Assembly: GCA_034432795.1 (NCBI GenBank)
Contig: DAOUBF010000012.1
Coordinates: 1-57,628, forward strand
DNA: 57,628 nt
Origin: DAOUBF01 sp034432795
GTDB taxonomy: Bacteria; Chloroflexota; Anaerolineae; DSLN01
Direction of reading: 5' to 3'
In this document: piece by piece, positions 8,055-16,178 of the stretch
Layout: every line of letters begins with the position of its first letter
Numbering within the stretch: the stretch's first letter is position 1
Position numbers and translations under genes: made by a program
Notes under the pieces: model-generated
Databases searched by the model: none
What the model saw: the letters and a program-made list of their open reading frames with translations, nothing else
Told to the model about the DNA's origin: nothing

Positions 8055-9310
8055 GCCCATACCCTCTCTGCGGGGCGGAGGGCAGAGGATGGAGAATTAT
8101 CCTCCATCTTCAGTCCTCCGTCCTCCGTCCTTCGTCCGCTCTGCAACAATTCGGCGATGGCCTGGCTGGCGCGCGCCAGGCCGTCAAAGTTCAACCTGAC
8201 CTCCGGCGGGGGCGCGGCCAGGGCCGCCACAATCTCGTCGGCCAGGCGTTGAGGGGACAGGTCTTCCGGGAGCAGGATGCGAGCGCAACCGCGCTGGGCC
8301 AGGCGCTCGGCGCGGATGCGTTGCTCGGCGCGGGGGCGCACACGCGGCACGAGCAGGGCGCGCACACCGAGCGACAGCGTCTCACACACTGTATTGTACC
8401 CGGCCATGCTCACCACCAGATCGGCGGCGGCGATGTAGCTGACCAGGTCGGGCGTGAATTCCATGAGCGTCAGGTCCTCGGCCTGCGCTGCCGCACGCAA
8501 CAGATCGCGCCTGTCCCGCGCCATGAGCGGGCCGGTAACGACCAGACACTGGATGCCAGCCAGCGCGGGGGCCGAGGCCAGGGCATCAAGCGTGGTCTTG
8601 ATCAGGTCAAAGCCATCCCCGCCCCCGCCCACGGTGACCACGACCAGAGGCCGATCATCCGCGCCAAGTTCACGGCGCACCACCTCACGCGAGCGCGCAG
8701 GCGTCACGCGGTCCAGGTAGCCGCACTCCACCAGCTTGGCCGCGGCCCGCGGCGACATGGCATACTCGCGCACCGGGTCAAATACCTCGCGCTGCCCGTA
8801 GAGCAGGATGCAGTCATACACCTCCTCGTGCAGCCAGCGTATGGCGTTGGCCGCCCATTCGTGCCGGGTGGCCTCTGGCGCGTCCTCAATATCGCGCATA
8901 CCCAGGACCAGGCGGGTCTCTGGCCGCCATGTGCGCAGGTAGTGTAATGTGGGCAGGAGTTCGCCCTGCACGCCCGCAGGCGTCTTATCCACCAGCACCA
9001 GGTCAGGCTCAAAGGCGATCACTGCCTGCAGGATCATCTGCTCACGCCAGGCCATGATCTCGTCCAGGGAGAGAGGCAAGGCACGGGCCTTGTAGCTGCC
9101 GTCGCTGCGCTTGCTCAGCGCGGGCAGTTTGATCAGGTCCAGGTGGGGCGGCAGGCTGAACGCCCCAGCTACCATAGAGCCGGTGAGGACCAACTGGCTG
9201 GCGTGGGGCAGGTCACGGGCCAACTGCCCGGCGATGTTCAACGTCCGGCGCAGGTGCCCCAGGCCATAGGTGTCATGCGAATAAAGCAGTATCCTGGGTG
9301 ATTTTGTCAT
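8051..9310 (-). CDS. GT-B glycosyltransferase, MurG/GT28-like
   Basis: The 419-residue protein opens with RILLYSHDTYGLGHLRRT, the glycine/histidine loop typical of MurG- and MGDG-synthase-like transferases. Its C-terminal half carries VVVTVGGGGDGFDL and the donor-site SMAGYNTVCETLSLG (about 300). It lacks membrane helices and should act as a peripheral membrane enzyme making a glycolipid or polysaccharide unit. It is the first gene of the five-gene operon, with an AAAGGG ribosome site before the ATG. The last ~25 residues come from the heptamer repeat, so the native C-terminus was probably near AELLQSG. Confidence 0.87.
   Translation of the reverse strand: MTKSPRILLYSHDTYGLGHLRRTLNIAGQLARDLPHASQLVLTGSMVAGAFSLPPHLDLIKLPALSKRSDGSYKARALPLSLDEIMAWREQMILQAVIAFEPDLVLVDKTPAGVQGELLPTLHYLRTWRPETRLVLGMRDIEDAPEATRHEWAANAIRWLHEEVYDCILLYGQREVFDPVREYAMSPRAAAKLVECGYLDRVTPARSREVVRRELGADDRPLVVVTVGGGGDGFDLIKTTLDALASAPALAGIQCLVVTGPLMARDRRDLLRAAAQAEDLTLMEFTPDLVSYIAAADLVVSMAGYNTVCETLSLGVRALLVPRVRPRAEQRIRAERLAQRGCARILLPEDLSPQRLADEIVAALAAPPPEVRLNFDGLARASQAIAELLQSGRRTEDGGLKMEDNSPSSALRPAERVWA
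8072..8140. repeat. Heptamer repeat with inverted arms at a gene junction
   Basis: GAGGATGGAG and its inverted copy, then four CCTCCGT-type units, lie just before the junction of the two transferase genes. They encode the last ~25 residues (GRRTEDGG...PSSALRP) of the upstream gene. Confidence 0.8.
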
Positions 9311-9447
9311 GCCATCCCTTTGAGCGATAAGCGGCCTTTTAACCTGTGTGCTGCATACATATAGAGAGCTAAGCAGGGGGATAAAATACAGCCCGCTAGG
9401 GGACCTTAGTCCAATTTCGGCATGGGACTTTGGTCGGAAGAAGAATA

Positions 9448-9490
9448 GACACCCCCACCCTCTGTGGGGGAGGGCTGGGGTGGGGGGATG
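9448..9490. repeat. G/C-rich palindromic repeat
   Basis: A CCCCCACCCTC tract, TGTG and a G-rich tract form a hairpin of the window-wide REP-like family. It lies in the divergent intergenic region 9311-9563. Confidence 0.7.
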
Positions 9491-9513
9491 GGTATCGGGT
9501 TCGGCAGCTAGCT

Positions 9514-9545
9514 AGTAGGGCGGGTTTCTATACCCGCCGCATCTG
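9514..9545. repeat. GTAGGGCGGGTTTC hairpin element
   Basis: GGCGGGT and ACCCGCC arms flank TTCTAT. This is one of at least five copies of a 28-30-bp hairpin family in the window. Confidence 0.75.
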
Positions 9546-9551
9546 CTGAGG

Positions 9552-9557
9552 TATAAT
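9552..9557 (+). promoter_or_regulatory. TATAAT -10 box for a leaderless transcript
   Basis: A perfect TATAAT ends 6 nt before the ATG at 9564. Transcription should start at or within a base or two of the start codon. Confidence 0.6.
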
Positions 9558-9563
9558 AGCCCC

Positions 9564-9809
9564 ATGCTATACGGACCCTGGGATACGGACGTGGAGGCCC
9601 ATATTGAGGCGGGCGGCACGGTCCGCATCACGAGCTTCACCTGGCAGGGCCGGCGACTGCCCGTCATTGGCAGCGGGCGCACCTGGCGCGATGAGAGCGG
9701 GCGGCACTTCCTGGTCATGGCGCCGGGCGGGGCCGTGTTTGAGTTGTGCCTGAATGACGCGGGCCAATGGCAGGTGCTGCGCGCGCCGGATGGGCCATAC
9801 GTGGCCTAG
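9564..9809 (+). CDS. Small hypothetical protein
   Basis: The 81-residue product (start MLYGPWDTDVEAH) looks like a small beta-rich domain with alternating hydrophobic residues and several Trp/Gly turns. It has no signal peptide, membrane helix or known motif. Support for being a gene comes from the -10 box placed 6 nt upstream, its position before a same-strand gene, and normal high-GC codon use. No ribosome site is present, consistent with leaderless translation. I do not recognise a family. Confidence 0.6.
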   Translation: MLYGPWDTDVEAHIEAGGTVRITSFTWQGRRLPVIGSGRTWRDESGRHFLVMAPGGAVFELCLNDAGQWQVLRAPDGPYVA

Positions 9810-9829
9810 CGCGGCCCGCTGGCTTTGAG

Positions 9830-9835
9830 TACAAT
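9830..9835 (+). promoter_or_regulatory. -10 box upstream of the MaoC-like gene
   Basis: TACAAT lies about 56 nt before the ATG at 9891. The short leader carries a strong GAGGAGGAGGAA ribosome site. Confidence 0.5.
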
Positions 9836-9890
9836 CCGCCGATATGGGCAGGCACAATACTTGCCCCAACAGCACTGTGAGGAGGAGGAA

Positions 9891-10370
9891 ATGGCTGAAG
9901 CCGCACTGCGCCAGCCCCGTGGGCGCTATTTTGAGGATTTCCAGGTCGGCGACCGCGTTGTCACCGCCGGTCGCACCATCACCGAGGCCGATGTCGTCCT
10001 GTTTGCCGGTATCTCCGGCGATTACAACCCCCTGCACACCGATGCCGAATACGCCCGGACGATGATGTTCGGCGAGCGCGTGGCCCATGGCCTGCTCGGC
10101 CTGGCGGTGGCCTCCGGCCTGGCCATGCAACTGGGCTTCCTGGAGGGCACGGTGGAGGCCTTCACCGGCCTGGAATGGAAATTCAAAGCGCCTATCCGCT
10201 TTGGGGATACCATCCACGTTGAAGCTGAAGTGGCCCAGCGTCGGCCAATGGGCCAGGGGGGGTTGATCGTCTTCAATATGGCGGTGATCAACCAGCGTGG
10301 CGAGACCGTACAGAAGGGGCAGTGGACAGTGCTTGTGCGCGGCAGGCCAGGGGCGGCGGAGGGAACATAG
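9891..10370 (+). CDS. MaoC-like (R)-specific enoyl-CoA hydratase
   Basis: The ATG at 9891 follows a GAGGAGGAGG ribosome site at the right distance. The 159-residue protein is a single hot-dog domain. It carries the MaoC hydratase signature: FAGISGDYNPLHTD with the catalytic Asp and His, then FGERVAHG. By family it adds water across a trans-2-enoyl-CoA, or dehydrates the 3-hydroxyacyl-CoA, in the cytosol. It is not beside the thiolase/DUF35 genes 13 kb away, but would fit the same type of acyl-CoA pathway. Confidence 0.9.
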   Translation: MAEAALRQPRGRYFEDFQVGDRVVTAGRTITEADVVLFAGISGDYNPLHTDAEYARTMMFGERVAHGLLGLAVASGLAMQLGFLEGTVEAFTGLEWKFKAPIRFGDTIHVEAEVAQRRPMGQGGLIVFNMAVINQRGETVQKGQWTVLVRGRPGAAEGT

Positions 10371-10576
10371 TCGGAGTGGAGTACGTCTATTTGCTGAGCA
10401 AGACAGCCTGACCCGCCGACAAGAAGAATAATGCGATCAGAGGACAATGCCAGCAGGGACTTTAACGATGACACCCAGGCCCCCCTCCCCCACCTTCACT
10501 GGACGACCTGGAAGATGCGCTCAACTGGCCCTACCGCCCTATATCCGCCGATGCTTACAGGTTGGAGGCTAACGCG

Positions 10577-13312
10577 ATGACGGCCCGACGGACGCCAGGG
10601 TCTGGCGCCTGGCATAGCGAACCCGCCCGCCGCCCCTCAGGGATGACGCCGCGCTCGCGCCCACCCGTTGAGCGCAGGCCAGCCAGCCGTCCCCGCCGCA
10701 GACGGGGGCGCATGGGCTGCCTCCTGCGGGGGATCGCCCTGGGCCTGATCGCCCTGATCGTCCTGATCTTCGTGGGTACAGCGGCGGCCTCTATCGGCTA
10801 TATCCGCATCGCCGACGAATTGCCGGGGCCGGATGAACTCCAAAACCGCGCCGCCAGCTTCCAAAGCACGCTGATCTACGACCGCAACGGGGAACTGCTC
10901 TACGAACTCCTTGACCCACACGGCGGGCGGCGCATCAAGGTGCCACTTGATCAGATATCGCCGCTGTTGATCCGGGCCACCATCGCCACCGAGGACAGGG
11001 ACTTCTATGAGCACCCCGGTTTTGACCCCATCGCTATTACACGGGCCATCTGGCAGAATATACGGGAAGGGGAAGCCGTCTCCGGGGCGAGCACGATCAC
11101 CCAGCAACTCGCCCGCGCCCTGCTTCTCTCCGACGAGGAGCGGGCACAACGTACCCTCTCGCGCAAAATCAAAGAGATCGTCCTGGCGGCTGAACTCACC
11201 CGTCGCTATAGCAAGGATCAGATCCTGGAGTTCTACCTCAACGAAATCTATTACGGCAACCTGGCCTATGGCATTCAGGCGGCCGCCCAAACCTACTTCC
11301 AGAAGGACGCCAAAGACCTCACCCTGGCCGAAGCCTCCCTCCTGGCCGGGCTGCCCCAGGCGCCCGCCATCTACGACCCCTTCACCAATCCCGACGCGGC
11401 CCTGAGACGGCAGGAGCAGGTGCTCGCACTTATGGTGGAGAATGGTGACATCAGCCAGGCCGAGGCCGACGCCGCCGCACAGGAGATGCGCGAACGCATC
11501 CCCACGCTGCGCCCCCCGCGCATGGACGCCCGCGCCCCCCATTTCGTCAACTATGTGCGCCAGGTGCTGGAAGAACAGATCGGCGCCCAGGCGATTTACC
11601 GCAGCGGCCTGCGCGTTAAAACCAGCCTGGACCTCCGGCTGCAAACGCTGGCCGAGGAGATCGTCCGCGCCCATGTAGATGGGCTGGCCGCACGGCACGT
11701 GACCAACGGCGCCCTGGTGGCAATTGACCCCCACACCGGCGAAATCCTGGCACTGGTGGGCAGCAAGGACTTCTCCGACCCCCACATTGACGGCCAGGTC
11801 AACGTCGCCCTCCGCCCCCGCCAGCCCGGCTCCGCCATCAAACCCCTCACCTACCTCAAAGCCTTCGAACTGGGCTGGACCCCCGCCACCCTCCTCTGGG
11901 ACCTGCCCGCGGAGTTCCCCGCCTTCCCAGAACCCTACCGCCCCAAGAATTACGACGGCAAGTTTCACGGCCCCCAAACCCTGCGCAGCGCCCTGGCCAA
12001 CTCCTACAACATCCCCGCCGTCAAAGCCCTGCAGTTCATCGGCATTGACAACCTCAAGGAAATCGCCGCCCGCCTGGGCATCACCACCCTCACCCGCCCC
12101 GACTATGGCCTGTCCCTCACCCTGGGTGGGGGCGAGGTCACCCTGCTGGAGTTGACCGGCGCCTATGCCGTCATCGCCAACCAGGGGGTGCGCATCCCCC
12201 CCACGCCCATCTTGGAGATCACCAATAGCGAGGGGCAGGTGCTGTGGCGGCATACGCCACAAGGAGAACAGGTGCTGCGCCCCCAACATGCCTACCTGAT
12301 GACCAGCATCCTGTCGGACAATGCCGCCCGCACCCCCGCCTTCGGCGAGCACAGCCCGCTGCTGCTCAGCCGCCCGGCAGCGGCCAAGACGGGCACGACC
12401 AACGACACACGGGACAACTGGACGGTGGGGTACACACCGGAGTTGGTGGTGGGGGTGTGGGTGGGCAACAGTGACAACTCGCCGATGGCCAATGTGAGTG
12501 GGATTACAGGGGCGGCGCCGATCTGGCATGACTTCATGGAGGGGGCATTGGCGGGGCAAGCGGCCCAGGCGTTTGGGCTGCCGGAGGGGGTGGTGGAGAT
12601 GGAGGTGTGTGCGGACAATGGGGCGCAGCCGAATGCCTGTCCGCAGCGCAAGAAGGAGATATTTGCGGCCGACCAGCCCCCGCTAGGCCCGGAGTACGAT
12701 TGGTGGGTGGCCTGCCCCCAACAACCGGACAGGCGCTTCATCGTCGTGGAGAAGGTGCTGGACGAGGATGGGCGCAACTGGCTGGCCCAGTGGGCCCAGG
12801 AGAACAACATCCCCCTGGGCAAAGAAGAGGACTGCAATGTCGCGCCACCCCAGGCGGCCATCTTCTGGCCGGGCGAAGGCCAGACGGTAGATGGCAAAAT
12901 TGAGATCATCGGCACGGCGAAGTCCGACCGCTTCGCTAACTACTTCGTGGACTACGGCGTGAGCTTTGATCCGCAGGGATGGGGACGGGTGGAGGGGCCG
13001 GTGGACCACCCGGTGGAAAACGGCGTGCTGGCGCGATGGGACACGCGGGACCTGCCCGACGGGCAATACACACTGCGCCTGGTGGTCACCGACCAGCTTG
13101 GTAACCAGGTTGAGGCGCGGGTGCACGTCCTGGTGGTGCACCCCACCACCGAACCCACCCTGCCGCCGACCGAGACACCCACGCCACTGCCTACACCTAC
13201 CCCGCCCCTGCCGACCCCTACCCTGCCGCCCGTGATCACAGAGACGCCCACGCCGTTGCCGCTACCCACCGCGCCTTCTCTCCTGCCTACGCCGACCCCG
13301 CTTCCACCATAG
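10577..13312 (+). CDS. Class A penicillin-binding protein (transglycosylase/transpeptidase)
   Basis: The ATG at 10577 has GGAGG at 8 nt; an upstream TTG at 10562 is less likely. The 911-residue protein has a basic cytosolic head, one membrane helix (about 51-75) and a GT51 domain with EDRDFYEHPG (about 138) and GASTITQQLAR (about 171). The transpeptidase domain has SAIK (about 418, acyl-enzyme Ser), SYN (about 475) and KTGTT (about 603). It polymerises and cross-links peptidoglycan outside the membrane. A C-terminal beta-domain (about 755-855) and a Thr/Pro tail (about 855-911) follow. Since few Chloroflexota have a thick wall, a full bifunctional PBP indicates that murein is made. It is alone in its transcription unit. 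Confidence 0.95.
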   Translation: MTARRTPGSGAWHSEPARRPSGMTPRSRPPVERRPASRPRRRRGRMGCLLRGIALGLIALIVLIFVGTAAASIGYIRIADELPGPDELQNRAASFQSTLIYDRNGELLYELLDPHGGRRIKVPLDQISPLLIRATIATEDRDFYEHPGFDPIAITRAIWQNIREGEAVSGASTITQQLARALLLSDEERAQRTLSRKIKEIVLAAELTRRYSKDQILEFYLNEIYYGNLAYGIQAAAQTYFQKDAKDLTLAEASLLAGLPQAPAIYDPFTNPDAALRRQEQVLALMVENGDISQAEADAAAQEMRERIPTLRPPRMDARAPHFVNYVRQVLEEQIGAQAIYRSGLRVKTSLDLRLQTLAEEIVRAHVDGLAARHVTNGALVAIDPHTGEILALVGSKDFSDPHIDGQVNVALRPRQPGSAIKPLTYLKAFELGWTPATLLWDLPAEFPAFPEPYRPKNYDGKFHGPQTLRSALANSYNIPAVKALQFIGIDNLKEIAARLGITTLTRPDYGLSLTLGGGEVTLLELTGAYAVIANQGVRIPPTPILEITNSEGQVLWRHTPQGEQVLRPQHAYLMTSILSDNAARTPAFGEHSPLLLSRPAAAKTGTTNDTRDNWTVGYTPELVVGVWVGNSDNSPMANVSGITGAAPIWHDFMEGALAGQAAQAFGLPEGVVEMEVCADNGAQPNACPQRKKEIFAADQPPLGPEYDWWVACPQQPDRRFIVVEKVLDEDGRNWLAQWAQENNIPLGKEEDCNVAPPQAAIFWPGEGQTVDGKIEIIGTAKSDRFANYFVDYGVSFDPQGWGRVEGPVDHPVENGVLARWDTRDLPDGQYTLRLVVTDQLGNQVEARVHVLVVHPTTEPTLPPTETPTPLPTPTPPLPTPTLPPVITETPTPLPLPTAPSLLPTPTPLPP

Positions 13313-13359
13313 CTGATAAGCTACTCAGCAGTTCCAGAAGCCCGGTTCCTGCGGCCAAT

Positions 13360-13402
13360 TCCTCTTCCCTCCCTCTGGATAGGGGAGGGTGAGGGAGGGG
13401 GT
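13360..13402. repeat. G/C-rich palindromic repeat
   Basis: A hairpin of the CCCTCCC/GGGAGGG family lies between the convergent PBP and acetyltransferase genes and may serve both as a 3' end structure. There is no T-run. Confidence 0.7.
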
Positions 13403-13406
13403 GACT

Positions 13407-14282
13407 TTAGGATGATAATGGGTTGCCCTCCAAGCGCTTGTGCCAGACAGTGGCTTTCTCCCCCGTCAGGCGGAAGCCCAGGCGCTCATACAGCCGCCGC
13501 GAGGCCCAGTTGTCCGCCTGCGTGTTTAACGTCACCGCGACCACGCCGCGCTGCTCCAGCGCGGCCAAAGCGCCGACCAATAGCCGTGTCCCGATCCCCC
13601 GCCCCTGTACCTCAGGGTGGGTCGCCAGGCGGCCAATGTGCCCATACCTGCCGTAAGTGGAACTGAATTGATAGCCCACCGGCCTGCCCTCCAGCCAGGC
13701 GATGTCAAAGCTGACCACCTGGCGGTAGGCGGCACGGAGCATGGCAGCGCTGTGCCGCCAGCGCGGCTCAAAGGCCGCTGCGTCCAGCGGGATAAGCGCG
13801 GCCAGGTCCTCCGGCTGCGCCGGGCGAATGTCCACGTCGCGGGCGCCTTGATCGGGGATGGGGCCATTCTCCCGGATGTAGGTGATCACATCCACCAGGG
13901 GCTGAAAGCCCATATCGCGGAGCAGGGCCAGCAGCCACCGGTCCGGCCCCAATATATTTAGCTCCTGCGCCCCCAATTCACCCAGCGCGGCCAGCCCGGC
14001 CTCCAATAGCGCCCTGAAATCGCGCATGGGGCGGCTATCGGCCAGTGCGGCCAGCCGCACCCAGGCTGCCGGGGGCGGGTCCGGTGGGCAGGCCAGGCAG
14101 GCCACCAGGCGATGGTCATGCTCAGCGACCAGATAGGGAGCATCGCCCAGGTAATCGTCCGCTGTGCGCCAATCGGTATGCAGATGGATGCGCAATGGGC
14201 CGCGCAGCAGATAACGCAAAGCCAGCCGGTCGGCCTCCACCGCCGGGCGCACCTGGGCCTGTTCCGGGCGAAAGATCATCAC
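13407..14282 (-). CDS. GNAT-family N-acetyltransferase (tandem domains)
   Basis: The 291-residue protein has a degenerate N-terminal GNAT half (about 8-145). The intact C-terminal GNAT domain (about 150-285) has the acetyl-CoA loop ATHPEVQGRGIGTRLL and the final NWASRRLYERLGF motif. It should transfer an acetyl group from acetyl-CoA to an amine; the acceptor is unknown. Start at the first ATG (14282), with a second ATG directly after it. It is a stand-alone gene convergent with the PBP gene. Confidence 0.88.
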   Translation of the reverse strand: MMIFRPEQAQVRPAVEADRLALRYLLRGPLRIHLHTDWRTADDYLGDAPYLVAEHDHRLVACLACPPDPPPAAWVRLAALADSRPMRDFRALLEAGLAALGELGAQELNILGPDRWLLALLRDMGFQPLVDVITYIRENGPIPDQGARDVDIRPAQPEDLAALIPLDAAAFEPRWRHSAAMLRAAYRQVVSFDIAWLEGRPVGYQFSSTYGRYGHIGRLATHPEVQGRGIGTRLLVGALAALEQRGVVAVTLNTQADNWASRRLYERLGFRLTGEKATVWHKRLEGNPLSS

Positions 14283-14337
14283 TTCTCTGTCCTTCTAAAT
14301 CCTTCTAATAGACATCTCAGGGTGCATTTCAATGTTA

Positions 14338-14470
14338 GGTGGGTAGGGGCGCGGCACGCCACGCCCCTACTCCCTCCCTCACCCTCCCTCACCCAGGGGG
14401 AGGGAACTCACCCCCTCCCAACCGGGTTGAAGCCCAGTACTGGGTAGAAGAGGGTTGGGGTGGGGGGTAA
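14338..14470. repeat. Cluster of hairpin repeats (three families)
   Basis: The 277-bp gap before maf holds a perfect-arm hairpin (GTAGGGGCG...CGCCCCTAC, 14345-14370), a G/C-rich palindrome, and an AACCGGGTTGAAGCCC hairpin at 14420-14445. The same order of the last two recurs at 57562-57628. Confidence 0.75.
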
Positions 14471-14559
14471 CCCGCCGGGCCGTCTGCCCCGAATTTGACA
14501 TGCCCCCGACATCCTAGCACAATTTGCCCCTGGCGAAAAGAGCGGATAAGCTTAATCGC

Positions 14560-15195
14560 ATGACCGCCGAGGAACGCGCAGCCTCCCCCCTTCAGCGCCG
14601 GCTGATCCTGGCCTCGGCCTCACCCCGTCGGCGCGAACTGTTCGCCCAACTCGGCCTGCCCTTTGAGGTGCGTGCGGCTCAAGTGGATGAGACGCCCCAG
14701 CCAGGCGAGACCGCCGAGAGCTTCGTCCGCCGCCTCAGCCGTGAGAAAGCCCTGGCCGTCGCCGCCCAGGAGACGCCCGGCCCGATCATCATTGCGGCAG
14801 ATACCACAGTCGTGTTGGATGGCGCCATCCTGGGCAAGCCCGCAGACGCAGACGAGGCCACCGACATGCTCCGCCGCCTGCGCGGCCGTACTCATACCGT
14901 CCTCACCGCGATCACCCTTCTGGACACCGCCACCGGCACGCTGATCACCGACCTGGCGACCACCAGCGTCACTATGCGCGACTACACCGATGAGGAAATC
15001 GCCGCCTATGTCGCCTCTGGCGATCCGCTGGATAAGGCCGGCGCCTACGCCATCCAACACCCCAACTTCCACCCGGTCGCAACCATAGAAGGCTCCTATA
15101 CGAACGTCGTGGGGCTGCCATTGGACCGGGTGGTGGCGGCTCTGGAACGCCTGGGAATTCCCGTAGGAACGCATCGGAACTATGGGGACTGCTAA
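14560..15195 (+). CDS. maf: Maf-like nucleoside triphosphate pyrophosphatase
   Basis: The ATG at 14560 is preferred over an upstream TTG at 14524. The 211-residue protein carries all Maf motifs: LASASPRRRELF at the N-terminus, FVRRLSREKA, IIAADTTVV with the catalytic Asp, LGKPAD, and GDPLDKAGAYAIQ. Maf enzymes hydrolyse dTTP, UTP and modified nucleotides to the monophosphate and pyrophosphate, and overexpression blocks septation in other bacteria. It acts in the cytosol. It is followed on the same strand by the receiver-like/DUF309 gene and mutM, a loose housekeeping group. Confidence 0.93.
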   Translation: MTAEERAASPLQRRLILASASPRRRELFAQLGLPFEVRAAQVDETPQPGETAESFVRRLSREKALAVAAQETPGPIIIAADTTVVLDGAILGKPADADEATDMLRRLRGRTHTVLTAITLLDTATGTLITDLATTSVTMRDYTDEEIAAYVASGDPLDKAGAYAIQHPNFHPVATIEGSYTNVVGLPLDRVVAALERLGIPVGTHRNYGDC

Positions 15196-15290
15196 GTAGG
15201 GGCACGGCGTGCCGTGTCCCCCCAGGCCCCGCTCGCTGGTTTGCCCTGCGCTCCGCCAGTAGGGCGGCTTTCCATAGCCGCCGAAGAGTC
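15194..15290. repeat. Two hairpin elements after maf
   Basis: A palindrome (GGGGCACGGCGTGCCGTGTCCCC, broken here at 15199-15221) and a GTAGGGCGGC...GCCGCC hairpin (15258-15282) follow the maf stop. Neither has a T-run. Confidence 0.7.
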
Positions 15291-15334
15291 CTACAAGCGC
15301 CGCTCGGTGGCTTGCCCTGCGCTCCTGCTACGGT

Positions 15335-15340
15335 TAGAAT
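15335..15340 (+). promoter_or_regulatory. -10 box 7 nt before the receiver-like/DUF309 gene
   Basis: TAGAAT ends 7 nt before ATG 15348, so the transcript is probably leaderless. Confidence 0.5.
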
Positions 15341-15347
15341 TGAGCTG

Positions 15348-16130
15348 ATGCCTGACACCATTATCGGCGTGGTCTCCGATCTGTTCTTCACCGTGCGCAT
15401 TGAGGATGTGGCCCGGACGCTCGGCTACACCGTCGTCTGGGCGCGCCCAGGGGACCCCTTTGCTGACCTGCTGGTGCAGCACCAGCCCGCTCTGATCATT
15501 GTGGACATCGGCGATCAAACCTTGCCCTGGCAGGAGTGGATTCTCCGCGCCAAAGTGGACCCGGCCACGCGCCGTATCCCGGTGTTGGGCTTCGGTTCCC
15601 ATGTGGACACAGCCACCCGTGAGCGCGCCTTGGCCATCGGCTTTGATGAGGTCTTGCCGCGCTCCCGCTTTGTCGCCGAGTTGCCTGAACTGATCGCCAG
15701 ACATGCGCGGGTCATGCGCCCGGATGAGCGGACTCTACTGGCGCAGCAATGCGCTGAGCCTTTGCCGCCTCTGGCGGTCCAGGGGCTGGAGCAGTTCAAC
15801 CGCGGCGAGTATTTTGAGGCGCATGAAACCCTGGAACACGCCTGGCAGGCCGAAACCGGGCCGGTGCGCGACCTGTACCGCGCCGTGTTGCAAATCGCCG
15901 TCGCCTATCACCACGTCACCCGGCGCAACTATGCCGGCGCGCTCAAAATGTTCCGGCGCAGCCGCCAGTGGTTCAACCGCCTGCCCCCCGATACCTGCCA
16001 GGGGATTGACCTGGCCCAACTTCGCGCCGATGCCGAACGCGTGGAGGCCGCCGTGCGCGCCCTCGGCCCGGAGCGCATCGGCGAGATCGATCTCACGCTC
16101 TTGAAGCCCGTGAACTATGAACGGCGGTAG
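15348..16130 (+). CDS. Receiver-like domain fused to DUF309
   Basis: The ATG at 15348 (MPDTIIGVVSD) is preferred because of the -10 box 7 nt upstream. The 260-residue protein has two parts. Residues 1 to about 120 resemble a CheY receiver, with LIIVDIG carrying the position of the phospho-acceptor Asp; the usual Lys near EVLPRSRF is Arg, so phosphorylation is doubtful. Residues about 140-215 are a DUF309 domain with its hallmark FNRGEYFEAHETLEHAW and an ending such as AVAYHHVTRRNYAGAL. DUF309 has no assigned biochemical function. It sits directly upstream of mutM. Confidence 0.8.
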   Translation: MPDTIIGVVSDLFFTVRIEDVARTLGYTVVWARPGDPFADLLVQHQPALIIVDIGDQTLPWQEWILRAKVDPATRRIPVLGFGSHVDTATRERALAIGFDEVLPRSRFVAELPELIARHARVMRPDERTLLAQQCAEPLPPLAVQGLEQFNRGEYFEAHETLEHAWQAETGPVRDLYRAVLQIAVAYHHVTRRNYAGALKMFRRSRQWFNRLPPDTCQGIDLAQLRADAERVEAAVRALGPERIGEIDLTLLKPVNYERR

Positions 16131-16178
16131 GGGCGCAGGGCCATACATCCCTACACCGCCACTTACTGAGGACTGCTC

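Noticed and set aside
9844..10065. 73-codon leaderless frame starting 8 nt after TACAAT
   Set aside because: It overlaps the MaoC-like gene in another frame and is Pro/Ser-rich with no motif; the MaoC start has a strong ribosome site.
10637..12559. 640-codon open frame on the minus strand
   Set aside because: It lies wholly antisense to the class A PBP, whose catalytic motifs are intact; long antisense frames are expected at this GC content. The same applies to the long frames over 2936-4003, 6618-7862 and 20218-21615.
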